A stretch of DNA of 64,000 bases from Nautilus pompilius. Taxonomy: Eukaryota; Mollusca; Cephalopoda; Nautilida; Nautilidae. This document shows positions 12,769 through 26,000 of this stretch, one piece after another (position 1 is the first letter of the stretch; the number at the start of each line of letters is the position of its first letter). Location: contig JACATO010001093.1 of NCBI GenBank assembly GCA_018389105.1, positions 124,001-188,000 on the forward strand, read 5' to 3'. Both the position numbers and the translations under genes were made by a program. Under the pieces are notes generated by a model. It searched no databases. It had not been told where the DNA came from and was given only the letters and a program-made list of their open reading frames with translations.

Positions 12769-14880
12769 TCTGTTTCTTTGCAGTCATATGAAATTATGGT
12801 TCCCATAGAAAATGGTCATAAGATAGTAACTTACAGGAATGGCCAGGTTGAAGTCAATGGAAGTCCAATAAATCTCACAGTGAAATATTCCAGAAAAGGT
12901 ACAGTCCCCATTCACCTTACCTAATTACTATGTACATACACTCTTGATAATTATGCCTGAGGAATTTTTTAAAGTCTTTTGTTGAGTATAAATAATGAAT
13001 ACCCGTGTAGTATACTTTATTTTGTTCAGCAGTTATAAGGAGGCAGGATACCAGTATGATTTGTACAAGGGATTTTGAACAACAGAAACGCAGTTTGATG
13101 CAGACCGACCCGCCGTAGTTTGAGAGGGTTTGTCTCAGCAAAACTGCTTTTCTTTTCTTCCTTAACAACAGTGGGGAACTTAATCATTCTGGACATACAT
13201 CAGTTCTCTGAATCTGCTCCTTAAAAGATTAAACTACTATTTTTTTTCCAAAATTTAATTTGGTGTATGTTCCATCACAAGACCTTTAAAAAGAGCTTGG
13301 TTTTCTAAGCAACTTTACTGAGTACGTGATATTATAAAATAGCGCAAAATTCATGTTTATTGTGTTCTGTAGCTAAGAAATCTTCTGAGATGAAACAAAA
13401 GTACATGAAACTATGATTTTGTGCTGAACTCAGTAAAGGCTGTATAAATATATTGGTAAGTTATACTAGCAGTTGACCAATTACACTTTGAAAATCTGAT
13501 TTTCTTTTAGTGTGAAAAACTATCCTCCTCCATGTGTGAGTCAGACACAAGGGTCAGGAGAAGTTATTAATTCTGCTGCTTAGGCAAGTTTGAAAATATT
13601 AACCAAAACTTGCAAGATAGATTATGTAGCATGCTGGCAAAAAGCGGTATCTGAATATAATGAGAATTAATTAATTACTGGGTTACTCATTAGTAATGAA
13701 GTAATACACAGGCTGACCACGTTATCAGGGCTTATACTTAATAATGGGTTGGGCCACCTGTTGACTAAATAACAGGCATGACCCAATGTGGCATGGTGGA
13801 CAGGGGCAATGTTGTTCTGGAAGTAGCTATCCCCAATCAGGGCACAAATGAAGCATCACTAGATGTGCTTGATTGGAAACGATGCTGAGGTAAGTAAACC
13901 TTAGCATTAATTCTGCCTTCTAAAGGAACTAAGATTGGCAGAAAACCATGCCAAACCCTGACTTTACCACCAGAGTCTTGGACAGTTGTGACACAAGTGG
14001 GGTCAGTTGGCTTTCTCAAACTTCTTCCATCTGTGCAAAAAGAAGGGTGGAGTGTAAGACCACATCACTTTTCATCAGTCTTCCTCAGTCTAATTGTCTG
14101 CATTTTGTATACTGCAAAAAGGTGTCTTTTCATGTTGGTAATTTTCGCAATGTTTTTTTTTTTTTTTTTGCAAGGTACTGCTGGAGATGGGTATGGATTT
14201 CCCAGTTTTGAACATCTCTTGTCAGTTGGCCTATTGCTTGATGATGGTTGGACATTGCCGTTCTGTCCCATCACCTTTCTCCTCTTTCTGTCACTGTTTT
14301 TCCGCCATGATTCCCCCCCCTCTCACTGTAGACATTTTCTTCACCTTTTGTCATTGCTGACAAACTCAGATGACTAAAACGTTTTAGAGCAGCCTCCACT
14401 AATGTGCCGCCTCCTCTTAGCACTGTAATATCTTTGTCTTTTCCTAATGTCTGTTCGACCGACTGCAAATTTGCTTATTCAACTCATACATAGTGCAGCA
14501 GGATCACCTGTCACATCATGTGGTCAACCTAATTTGCATCAGTAGCTCAGGTAAGACCCACGTCTGAAAGTGTATAGGTCCTTTAAAAAAATGCCCGGCC
14601 AGTGTACACCATCCAGATTGTTAGATGTGGACTTGCATCTCACTGCTAGCTAATTTCCACAAAGAAAATTTTGTTAGCCCTTTCCCCTCACAAGCAAACA
14701 AGTGGAGGGCTGTGATCATCTGATCTGTATTAAAAATTGCAACATCATGGTTCAGTAAATGCCAGAGGAATCTATATACTCAAGAAAGAATCCCTTTCAG
14801 AAAAAAAGAAACAATATAATGAACAGGAAGAGATAATTTACTTCCTCAATCTCTGCCATAGCTAAATTTTTTTCTCTGTT

Positions 14881-14923
<43 letters not shown>

Positions 14924-17900
14924 CCCCCACCTCTGCTTGTTTCACTGGCAAAAGCTCTACTAGGTGGCATATTTAACTTTTTAAAAAAATTTGTTTCATT
15001 CCCCAATCAATAGTCACCATTATCTTATTCAATCCAGAACCAAGCTATTTCTTTCTTAGAATTTTGGTTATATAATCTATAGCTGTCCAATTGAGAAGAT
15101 GTTCACTTGGTTTTTGGTTGAGCTGATTTTCTTAATTCTAATCTCTCTTTCAAAAGCTTGATTATGCTTCCTGTGTTTGTGACAGTTGATAACGGAAAAT
15201 GCTAATTGGAAATTTCAGACTATAAAGTTGCAGATTGCTATGCTGCATGGTAAGAACAAAGTGGATTACTTTTTGGCTTTTCCAATTGCTCTATTAATAA
15301 CTAGTCATTAGTTAGTTGTATAATCCTAATAAGTTGATTGGAAAATCCTGAACTAATTCAAAAACTCTTATGCTACATCTTTGGATAGAATATATATATA
15401 TATATATAAGACATTAATATTAATATTTACTTTTAAAGTTTGATTGCACCAATTTAAGACGTAATCTGAACAACTTTTAAGAAACTCTTTTTATTGTGTA
15501 TAGCTCTAGAAATGTTCATATTTTTACTTTTCAATCTTTTTAAAAGGCTTTTCAATTCAACAAGTATCCAGTTATATTTACTTAAACTCAGCTGAGTTCA
15601 ACATAAAGATTGAAGCTGCAGGTATTCACCTGTCAGTGAGAACCTCAAGAAGATTGCCTGACCTTAAAGGTCTGTGTGGAAACTATGACAGCAACCCTAA
15701 AAGTAAGTAACACTCCAAGGAAAATCATCCTTACTTTATCTTGAATGACTGGCATCTGGAAGCAAAATACCATTGCTGAGTGACATTTATGTGCCATTAA
15801 GTATGAAAGACAGAGTAAATGTAAATAACATGTAGAGAATGATCTTTTGATTCCTTATGTCAGTCATTAAAGATGAAGTAAAAATTACTTTAAGTATATC
15901 AGCCATTATTTGTGACCATTGATCAGTGGTTTTCTCTGGAGGTTAACAGGTGGAGGAGATGCTCAGTAGTCAACCAAAAATGTGGAACCTTGTGAACAGT
16001 TGAAATCTTCCAGCCTGCGTCACACATCTCATAATTTCTGTTTGTTGCGAAGGTTTAGCCAAAACTTATTTCTAAGAACTGCTTTCATAAACTGAAAAAG
16101 AAAAATTAAAATAAATGTTGAATGTATAATTCTGCAGCTCATGGAAATTGTTACATATTTGAAATTCATTATTTTTCACTGTTACTACATTTATGTCATT
16201 GTCAGTCTCTTTCCTTTACTAACCCTGATTAAAAATTACTTTTTAAATCATGAATTTAAAAAGAGAAAACAAAACATTTACTTTTAGATGACCTTAAAAA
16301 TGCTGAAGAAAAAGTTGTTTGGGATATTGAAGAATTTGTGTCATCTTGGGTATTTGAAGAACTTGGTCGAACTGTGAGTATAGTATTTTTATTTACTATA
16401 GCTTAGGAACAACAGAACACTTCAAAGCTGTTGGCTTGCTCACTTTGACATCACATTAAGCCTTTACTTAATTTTATGGTTTGCTTTTTAAAGGAATTTA
16501 TTTGTCCACTCCTATATTTTTTTCTTATCTGTTGTCCTCTTTTTTTCTTGATTCACTATAGAAGATCAAAGAACTTTTCTTTCTCAGACATTATTGTCCA
16601 TGAACACAGACACAGTTAACAGTCAGTGGAGTTGAGCACTGCCACTCTTGTACCTTGTAGAAGTCTGACACTTTGGTCTTCATCTGGAAATATAAAGTTT
16701 CTCTAAATTGTAGCACTGGGGTGGGGTAACTTCCACCAAATTGGTACATAAAAATGAGGGAAAAAATCCATATTTTGGAAGGCTTTCCACACTAAATTGG
16801 TGTCCAACAACGATTAAACCTGAGGATTCTGCTACATCAGGCTGGCGCTACATATTTGGCCATCTGCCACCCATCAAAGAACTGATCTGTAATTTGTTTT
16901 ACTACAGTGTTTTGATCATTCATCTCAGATGCAGACTTTCTTTCAAAAACTTATTCTGATAATTCTGCTGTTTCTGCGGATGCGCTGTATTTTTCAAAGA
17001 CTATGCAGCATTTCCTACAATTGTTGGAAAGGATTACCGACAACTCAGATGTCACGAAGTTGAGCATCAGGATTTATTGTTATTTAGGTACTGCATGCAA
17101 CTGTGGCATGCTTTTTCTTTTTGACCATTTAGTCAAAAATGGTAAATTTTGTCTTTTATTTTCTTTTGAAAATTTTAATATTAGGTGAAAGATGCAATTT
17201 GTATTGTGTTATTTTTCCAGTGCCATCCAAGGATCTCAATGAATCCATGTTCAAACACCAGTCAAGAACAAGAATCTTGTGCTTTTTGTGAACCTCTCTT
17301 ATCAGACCTATTTAAGAGCTGTCACAAATTAGTAAGTATAAGTTCACAGAGTGCAGTTGTTCAATTCTTCTTCATCTTTTTTTTTGCATGCATTAGAAAA
17401 AGAAAAACAAAACAAACATTCTTTCCATCATGAACTCTGAAAGTACAGATTGTCTGTATGGGTATGTATCTCAGAGAATGTTCCAGGGTTCTTGGGTGGT
17501 CATTAAAATACATTTGATATAGTAATTAATTAATGTGGTCATGTTCTATTCGCCTTGCGGAGAACTACAATGTTGTAATTGTTAAAAATACCCCAATTTC
17601 TATTACCATAACAACGAATGAATATACTTATATATGTTTAAGTTTAATTCACTTCTGACATTTTTTTGGTATGTTGCCAGGGTTATTGGTTTTTCAAATC
17701 AAATTAAATGTATGTAGATTGTTCAGTTTTGCTGAATAGTATTAGAACACGTTTAGTCATGCAGGAGGTGCGCATACTTCCATGTGGTGAATGCATGTTT
17801 TCTTTTTTTTGCCTTTTGTTTTCCAGGTAGACAAAAATTTCTTCTTCGACATTTGTGTGCATTCTTTGTGCAAGTCAGAACAAGAGGATTGGCAGGAAAT

Positions 17901-19959
17901 TCTTTGCGAAATTTTGACACTGTACTCTGGGGAATGCGCTGAAAAGAATCTCCTCATCAGCTGGCGATCGCCAAAGTTCTGTTGTGAGTAGGGTACCCTG
18001 GATGCGGGAGTCATCCACGCCTTATCTGTAACAATAATAAAGAACCAGACGCCCATTTTTACATGGCATTTGCGCATCATCAGATATCACAGACAGTAAA
18101 CATCATGCAAACACTTTGTAAAGATGGTCTCTCAGTTTCTAATGTTAAACCTTAAAGACAAAGTGAAGATTGGCTTTTGTCCAGTGGATCAATATGATTC
18201 AAGACTGAAAATGCATAAATTTAAACAATAATTTATATTTCTTCATTTCATTTTGATTTTAAATTTAATTAAGCACAAATATGGAATTCAGAAACTCATG
18301 ACAATAGAGGTTTTTTTTAATTACTATTTTACAGCAAAATCCTGTCCCATTGGATTTGTTTATAGTGAGTGCATGTCCTTCTGTCAGAAGACCTGTGCAA
18401 ATCAGAAACAGGTTTTCACAGAAAACTGCTACATCCCCTGTGTCCCAGGGTGTGAGTGTCCAAGAGGGCTGGTCTATTTCAAGGGTGACTGTATAACTCC
18501 TGCTGACTGTCCGTGCCATTTCAATCGGAAATATTACCCTAGTGGTCACAAAATACAGCAACAGTGCAGAACATGGTAAGGAAATACTAAGGAACATTCA
18601 AGTGAAAACGGGCTGTGAGTGTAATCATAGTTTGGGTTTCTTTTGAATTTTCATTATGCATGTAGTTCTTGTGTATAAGAATATATACAGTACTGGAACT
18701 AGTTATGGAATGATGAATACACAATGCATTATTGCAGAAAATATTCAAAAGCAAAACAAATACGTTGTATAGTGTATTAGTATTTGGTACATGACCTTTT
18801 TTGCTCTATATAGAGTATGACACCTTTTTCATGCTCCCCTACACATCATCAGTGTATGGCTAGGATGCAAGTTTTTGGTTGCTGCTTGACTTTCTCATTA
18901 GCCATATAATCACATACAGCCTTGATGTTGTTCATAACTGGACTTTGTGCAGGCCAAGGCATTTTTGTGAGTGTACCATCAGCCTCTTTATGTTCCAGGT
19001 TGTTTTTTTTGTCACATTAGCTGTATGCCTGAGATCAATGTCATGTGAGAAGATGAATCCGCTCCCATCCTAATGGAATGTCTTTCTGAGTGAGTGATAT
19101 GCTGAATGAGAACCTGATTGTACCTGTTGGCAGTCATTGTACCTTCAATTTCATGCAAATCTCTGATGCCCTTGGCTGCTATGCAGCCCCACACTTTTAC
19201 TGATGAACTCCTTTAATGTAGCTTTTGTACACTGTCTGTTATACCACTTCCCAGTCCACCTCTGAACAAACTGCCATTGATTATTGCCAAACAGTTCAAA
19301 CTTAGAATCATCTGATAAAAGGACCTCCTTCCAGGTTTGGTTATCTTACTGTTATATTTTTGCTGTCCATTTCAGCCTTGCCATTTATTTTCTCTTCAGG
19401 AAATGTTTTCAGGCAGCTACGCATTTATTAAGGCTACTTTGAGTCAATGTGTATCTTACTGTTCTTGAAGAAATGTTAACACTTGTACTTGCAGCTAGCT
19501 CATTCACAAGATCACTACTGGCTTGTTGTCTATCACATAGAGGCCGTATCTCAGGTACTTAAAATCAATTTTGGAGAGTTTTGGGTTTCTTCTTTGATTG
19601 TCGTCTTCTCAGAATCTTACTTATAGCTTCTTTTGAAACATGAAGTTGGGCTGCAATTTGCCAAATGGAGTAGTAGTCTTCACTAGCCAAGACTTTGATT
19701 TCTGTGATATTTCCTTCCCAGTAGTTATAGTATTCACCACACATCCACCATATTACAATGATATCACTGCTTTTACTTTTATTGTTCTTCTGCAGGTGTG
19801 GCACTTTCTGATTGCTTGAATAACAGCCATTCACAGTGTACTCTGTCAACACATAACTGTACTATAGAACATTTTATTTCCATGCATGAAATGCTATTCT
19901 ATGATGTGTTAATCTCATTTTTATACCCAGTTTTTCTTTTTTCTCTTAATTATTTCCAC

Positions 19960-20030
<71 letters not shown>

Positions 20031-23000
20031 TGTGTGTGTGTGTGTGTGTGTGTAATAGATTATAGATTTATTTAGCAAAAGTTAATTTTAATGCAATGTG
20101 TAACATACTCAGATGACCTGAATAATTTGGCATTTGCAGTTATTTTTTTACAATTCTCTGTTTTAAGTTAATCTTAATTGAGTTGCTCTGAAATTGTGCA
20201 TAGAGAGCATGGCAATTTACTACTGAAATAAAAGGTTTAAATTCTTCATCAACTGGCTGCATGGGTCTCCTCCCACATAAAAAAATTTAAGAGTTCTTGT
20301 AGCGATTTCTCTGTCAAATTCAGAAGTGCTGGGGCTACTTGTAGGATTGGCAACACTTCCTGATGGAGAACCATGGTGCTTTGTTTCTTTACCAGGGTTG
20401 CCTCCCTTGTAAAGAGGTTATCTCCATTGTTGTGATCTTGCTTTTATATGCTTATAGTTTGAAAACAACTGCCCAGAATTTTCCAAAATTTCCATCAGAT
20501 TTTTCATTTAAAAACTTTGCTATTGATTAAATTATTGAGGATTATAATCTAATACACTGATTTTGGATTTACTTTTGTAAATTTTTTTTGCCATTATGTA
20601 CATGTAATCGAATCTCAGAAAGAGAGGAAGCCTTATACTTCAGAATTTTTCCTATTTCTTAAACCAATACAGAAAAGGTAGCGGCTTATACAGTACTCTC
20701 TAAGATATGGTGAAATAATAATGTGATTACTGGGAGGAATATTTTAAATCCAGTTTTGTATTTTTAGTTATATTAAGCAGTTTCTGAAGCTTCAAAGAAG
20801 CAAATTTGTGATTGCCTTTTTGAAAGACAAAATGCTCCACAATCATTCTTTGTACAGAAATATGGAAAGATATAATTTATTTTAAGTAAATAATTACTGT
20901 ATTGCTCATTTGGAAACATAAAAGTTTTAGAAAATTGTACAATCAGGATTTTTATCAAATGATGAGCATATGTATGCTAGTAAATAGAGAATCTTACACT
21001 AAATGTCATTATTAGTACTGACTAGTTTGCATTTATTAGTCAATTTGAAAGAAATTGTCATAGAAAGAAATATGGATTGCTGTCATGCATAATTTCATAT
21101 GCATAATACATAATGTTGTACACTATGACTTAAAGGGAAACTGAAGTTTAATCTACATACCTTTAACAATTACTTATCATTACTGTTTAAGGTTAACTTT
21201 CAATGCTAAAACTATTTGAAATTATCAACTGCATATAAGAAATAATTGATTAAATACTTTCTTAGGTATTTCTGAGACCATCTTGTGTTTTTTTTTTAGT
21301 TCTTTTAAAATGAGAGTAGAAAAATTGAGATGTTAGAACCAATATGAATGTTATACAGCCATCATCTTGATTTGAGCTCTTTAGAAGTGAAAGTAGAATT
21401 AGTGGGGGACAGGCAAATTTTTTCCATGTAAATTTTTACAGCACTAGCAATTCTTAATTAAATGTAGAGATGACCATAATCAATATCACATACTTTGAAC
21501 TTTGATATATCATTGACTATAGCTTATCTATACATTTAATTAGGAATTACTGGTACTGTAACAACTTACTCCAGTAACAACTAGCCCTGGTAGCTTTTTT
21601 TCTGTATAGACCTCTGTCATATTAATTTGAATCTTATAGTTTTCAACCTGTGAGCAATAACTATACAAAAAATCTTTTTTAGTATTTGATAGAAGAATGT
21701 CTTGGAAAATCCATTACTCTTTAAGAAGATATTCAGTAGCACTGTACTTGGTATGTTCACATGAAATACAGCTGGATACCATTATGCAATTTTGGCCAGG
21801 TTTCATTTGAACATACCAGTAACACCCTACTTCTAATTAAGGCTTCATTTTTATAAGATGTGTTGTCTTATAAAATGTAATTTTCAAAATCCATACTTAT
21901 GCTAGCAGACATGATTTTAAAAATATATATATACATATATTTAAACATGTTTCTAGTATCTGCTCTAAAGGATTTTGGAACTGCACCAGTGAAAGATGTG
22001 ATGCTACATGCTCCATTATTGGTAGGCTTCATGTGAACACTTTTGATGGTGAAAGATATTCATTTCTACCTGCAATTAGCAAGTATGCTCTTGTTAAGGT
22101 AAGTAATAAATGATCTTATTTTTCACAACATTTAAAAATTATATTAAATAAGCAAGCTAATGCAGGTATTGGGACTGGACTGTACTCATTGTTTGCAAGA
22201 GATGTTTGGTGTCACAACTAGTTTCTGCTTGTGCCCCATTGTGAGCACGTCTAGTTCTGGCAGATTGGTGTCACCTGAAGGTTTTTGTTTTGTCTCTAAG
22301 TAGAGAACCAACATTAAATATCTTAATTCAGTCCATCACAAATGCTAGCTAGTGCTTACAGGCTGGGTCAGGTGATCTAAGTAAAGGAGGCAAAAACTGA
22401 TGTGTTATGTGGAGTGTTAAACTTTCAGAGTTGTCTAATATTTACGTTGTAATCCTTATATGGTAAAATTCTGTTTATATAGAATTTATTACTAGTTTAT
22501 TTTAGGTGCTACTAGGATGTTTCTCGTGAAATAATGTAATTCTGATTGTTTTTTATTTCAGATATAGTCTTGTTCAGGACTCTAGGTTCAACAAAATGAA
22601 TACATTTTATATTATGTACCCTACCATACTGATTACACTTCCTGGCAAATACATGACCATGAATCTATTTTCTGTCTTGTTTAACTCTTTCAGCCAGAGA
22701 AAAACATAGCAAACCAACGCGGACAGCTGTTTATCCGACTGATTGCTGGCAAGTGCTCTGACGAATGGCGTCGCTTTGATGACTATGGCTGTGTACAAGG
22801 AATTGAAATTGAATATTTTGCTCAGACAGTTCGTATCGAGAATAAGAATGTTTTTATTGACAACAAGTTGATGCAGAGTCTTTCCTATGCAGCACAAAAG
22901 ATGTACATACATCAACCCACATCACTGTTTGTAGCTATCGATGGATTTGGATTTAGAATTTTGTATTCATTTAATAGAAGGATTTACATCTCTTTGGCGC

Positions 23001-26000
23001 CTTACTTTGCTAATGGGGTGAGTTATATTAATATGTTCCATTTTTTTTGTGTGTGTGTGTGTGTGTGTACATACATGCAAATCAGCTAGTTTAGACAGTT
23101 TTCTACCTGAGTGTTTGGGTTCTGTGTGGTCGGTAGCTTCGTCAGGGGTGTTCAACCTTTCTTTTCCCCACATAGAGGGGGCAATGAGCAAATTTCAGAA
23201 ATATATGGCATTAGAAATTTATCTAACTATTAATCAAAACAACAAAAATTTGCATTTTTAATGAACACCCTTGAACACTGATTTAGTGAGGTATCTGGCA
23301 TTGTTGTTTTTGCTTGCACAAGTGGTTGGTGTCTGCTCGCACACTTGATGTAGTGATGCAGAGGATGCTGGACCAGGAGTGATCCTGATTTTGTTTTAAC
23401 ATTGCAATGAATTGAAGGGCATGTTTCGATACATTTGGACAAAACTCTGGAGGAACACATTGAATATAAAAATGATAGAAGGTCATGCTCTGTGAAAGTT
23501 CTCTTCATGTCACTGACATTTTGGATCTCAATTAAGGAGCATAAACTGGCATCGGTTTTAAATGGATCTGCAGACAGCTTCAGTTCATCACTGTGTTCTC
23601 TGAAATCTGAAATCTTTGGTTTGAATTCATCTACCAGGCTGCTGATCAGTGCAGAAAATGTTTCGTGGTTCTCTGTCTCAGCATACCTTGTTGATAGCAC
23701 CGTTAAACGGATACCTTTCTTCATAGTCAACTGTTTCTGAATGAATTTTAATTTCTGAATGAATTCTTGGACATCAGTCTGTTGACAAATTGATCCTTTC
23801 CTTGTAATTTTGCATTAAAGTATGCAGGATACTTGGTGATGCCAACTAGGAATGCCAAGTCATTCAACCAATCATCATCGTCCATGAAGCTTACATATTT
23901 TCCTCTGTTTGTCATGAAGGATTTTATTCAAGCAGTGACCATAATCTGGCTGCCCTGCTGAGCCAGCAAACATAACTGATGTACATTACATCATCATGGT
24001 CTAATCCTACCTCTGTAAGAAAGGCTTGGAACTGCCTGTGATTGAGCTCCTAAGACCTTATGAAATTGACTGTAGAAATAACCTTTCCCATCATATGTTG
24101 CATTTCCAGGGCCTTCACACACAACTGTTCTTAGTAAATGATGTAGTCATGTATGATGATATCATGAGACACTGATTTGAGCATTAGACTAATGAATCAT
24201 TTGTGCTTGTCTGCCATCACAGGGGCTGCATCAGTTGTCAGACCACAAAGTCTGTTCTCTAGAAGATTGAATTTCACCAAGACGTGTTTTCATTGGACAT
24301 AAGTCAAGTAGTTTTCAACAACATCAAATATTTTGGTGACTCCTCATAAAGGTTACCAGCTGAGGTGTCTCTTTCACATCTGTGGTTCATCAACTCCTGA
24401 ACTGTAAAACTGACAGGCATTGAGTCTTCTGATCAGAGAATTTTTAATGTTGGATGCCTGGTCATCTACTTTTTCTAGCAACAGACTGATGTGAAAGGCT
24501 GGTTTTCTCTACCATTGATTTTTGTCAGGACATGCTACAAACGTAAATATGCCCAAGCATTCTTTCACAAATTCCCCATCATAACAATGGTGAACCTCTC
24601 TTGGTTACTGCTCTGGATATCAAAAAAAAACTGATCCTGGTTGCTGCCTCAGAACCCTGGTTTGCAGCTTTAAAGGAAAACTGTTGACTAATCATGTTTT
24701 CTTACAGCGAGTTTACTTGATTGATCCTCATGTGACCCGTAAGGCTGTCAAATTTGCTTAGAATTCCTCAGGAAAAAATTTCCACACACGGGAAAAATAT
24801 TTTATCATACCAGGATATAGTATCAGAGTAGATATTTAGATACCTTGTCCAGCAAAGTTTCTTTTGGTGTGTTTTCAATTACATTCCACCAACTGTGCCA
24901 CGCCCTTTTTGGGTGTGGTCACTTGGCAGGTAGAAAGATGGCTTCGTCGTGAGAGCTCACGATTGGAGAAGTCCTCTGCTCCTTCGAGCAGAGGCTAAGA
25001 TGCCTTTTGCCTTGGCCTACTGCTTGGCGGAGAAGATTAGGCGTACACTGGACTGATTTTGGCCCAGCGCACCAAGGCTTTTCCCTGGGGGTTTCGGCTG
25101 GGGAGGTGATCGGTCAGTGGAGATTTTCACCGGGGGGATTATGTCCCCGACAGGAGTTTCGGTTCCATTTGGCCTTGGCCAAGACCAAAGGAGCTTTCGC
25201 TCCATTGAGGCTTTCAGTCTCAATACCCACTCCCTTCTCTTTGGAGATGCACACACATTCATGAACTTTACGTGCACCACACATTGCCCACACAACTAAA
25301 AAAAAAGTAGTCATGGATCTTTGAAATTTGTTCTTTGCCCAACTGTGATGGCCTTTGCCACTTTGTGGGATCAGGCATTATAATTTTTCCATGACTGAAA
25401 TATTGCTTTCTTGTTGCCAATGTTGCATAACAAAATCGGTAAGGATTAGCAGAAAGGATCAGCAGCACAGTTAAAGGTTAGATTATAAGTTACCATGGAA
25501 TTTCTTTTCATTAGTTTTGATTGCTCATAGAAATCCACCTGCTTCTATTTAGAAACTTTTGTAATGACCTAATAGATTATTATTATTTTTTTTTTAGATA
25601 GCATGTTTAATTGTTAATAACACTGGTCAACAAGTATTTTTCATCAAGCATATGTCAAGGTGTACTTAGTGTAGTTTTTAATGCTGATTTCAAATATACA
25701 ATTAGTTTTTTGACATCATGTACAGTTTTCAAGATGAGAAAGTTTTTTGGTTTTAGCTCATGCATTATATAGAAATTCCAATTAATGATGTGTATGCATG
25801 TTTTTCATTTACATCGTGGAAACATACCTTTAAAATAAACTACATTATTCATTGCTGCATAGTTCAGATGCAATATTTTGTCATCTTAAATTAACCAATC
25901 AAGTTTTGTCTGATGAAATAGGTATTTCAACATCTCAAATTGTCCAGTCATAATTGGTCTGATGAAATATTTCATCATCTCAAATTCAATATAAGTATAA

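Noticed and set aside
14065..14377. Overlapping 129- and 69-codon ORFs on opposite strands
   Set aside because: They fall within the decayed Tc1-like repeat; their codons are low-complexity, with poly-F/poly-K from a poly-T tract.
23435..23740. 101-codon + strand ORF
   Set aside because: It is the antisense shadow of the hAT remnant open frame.
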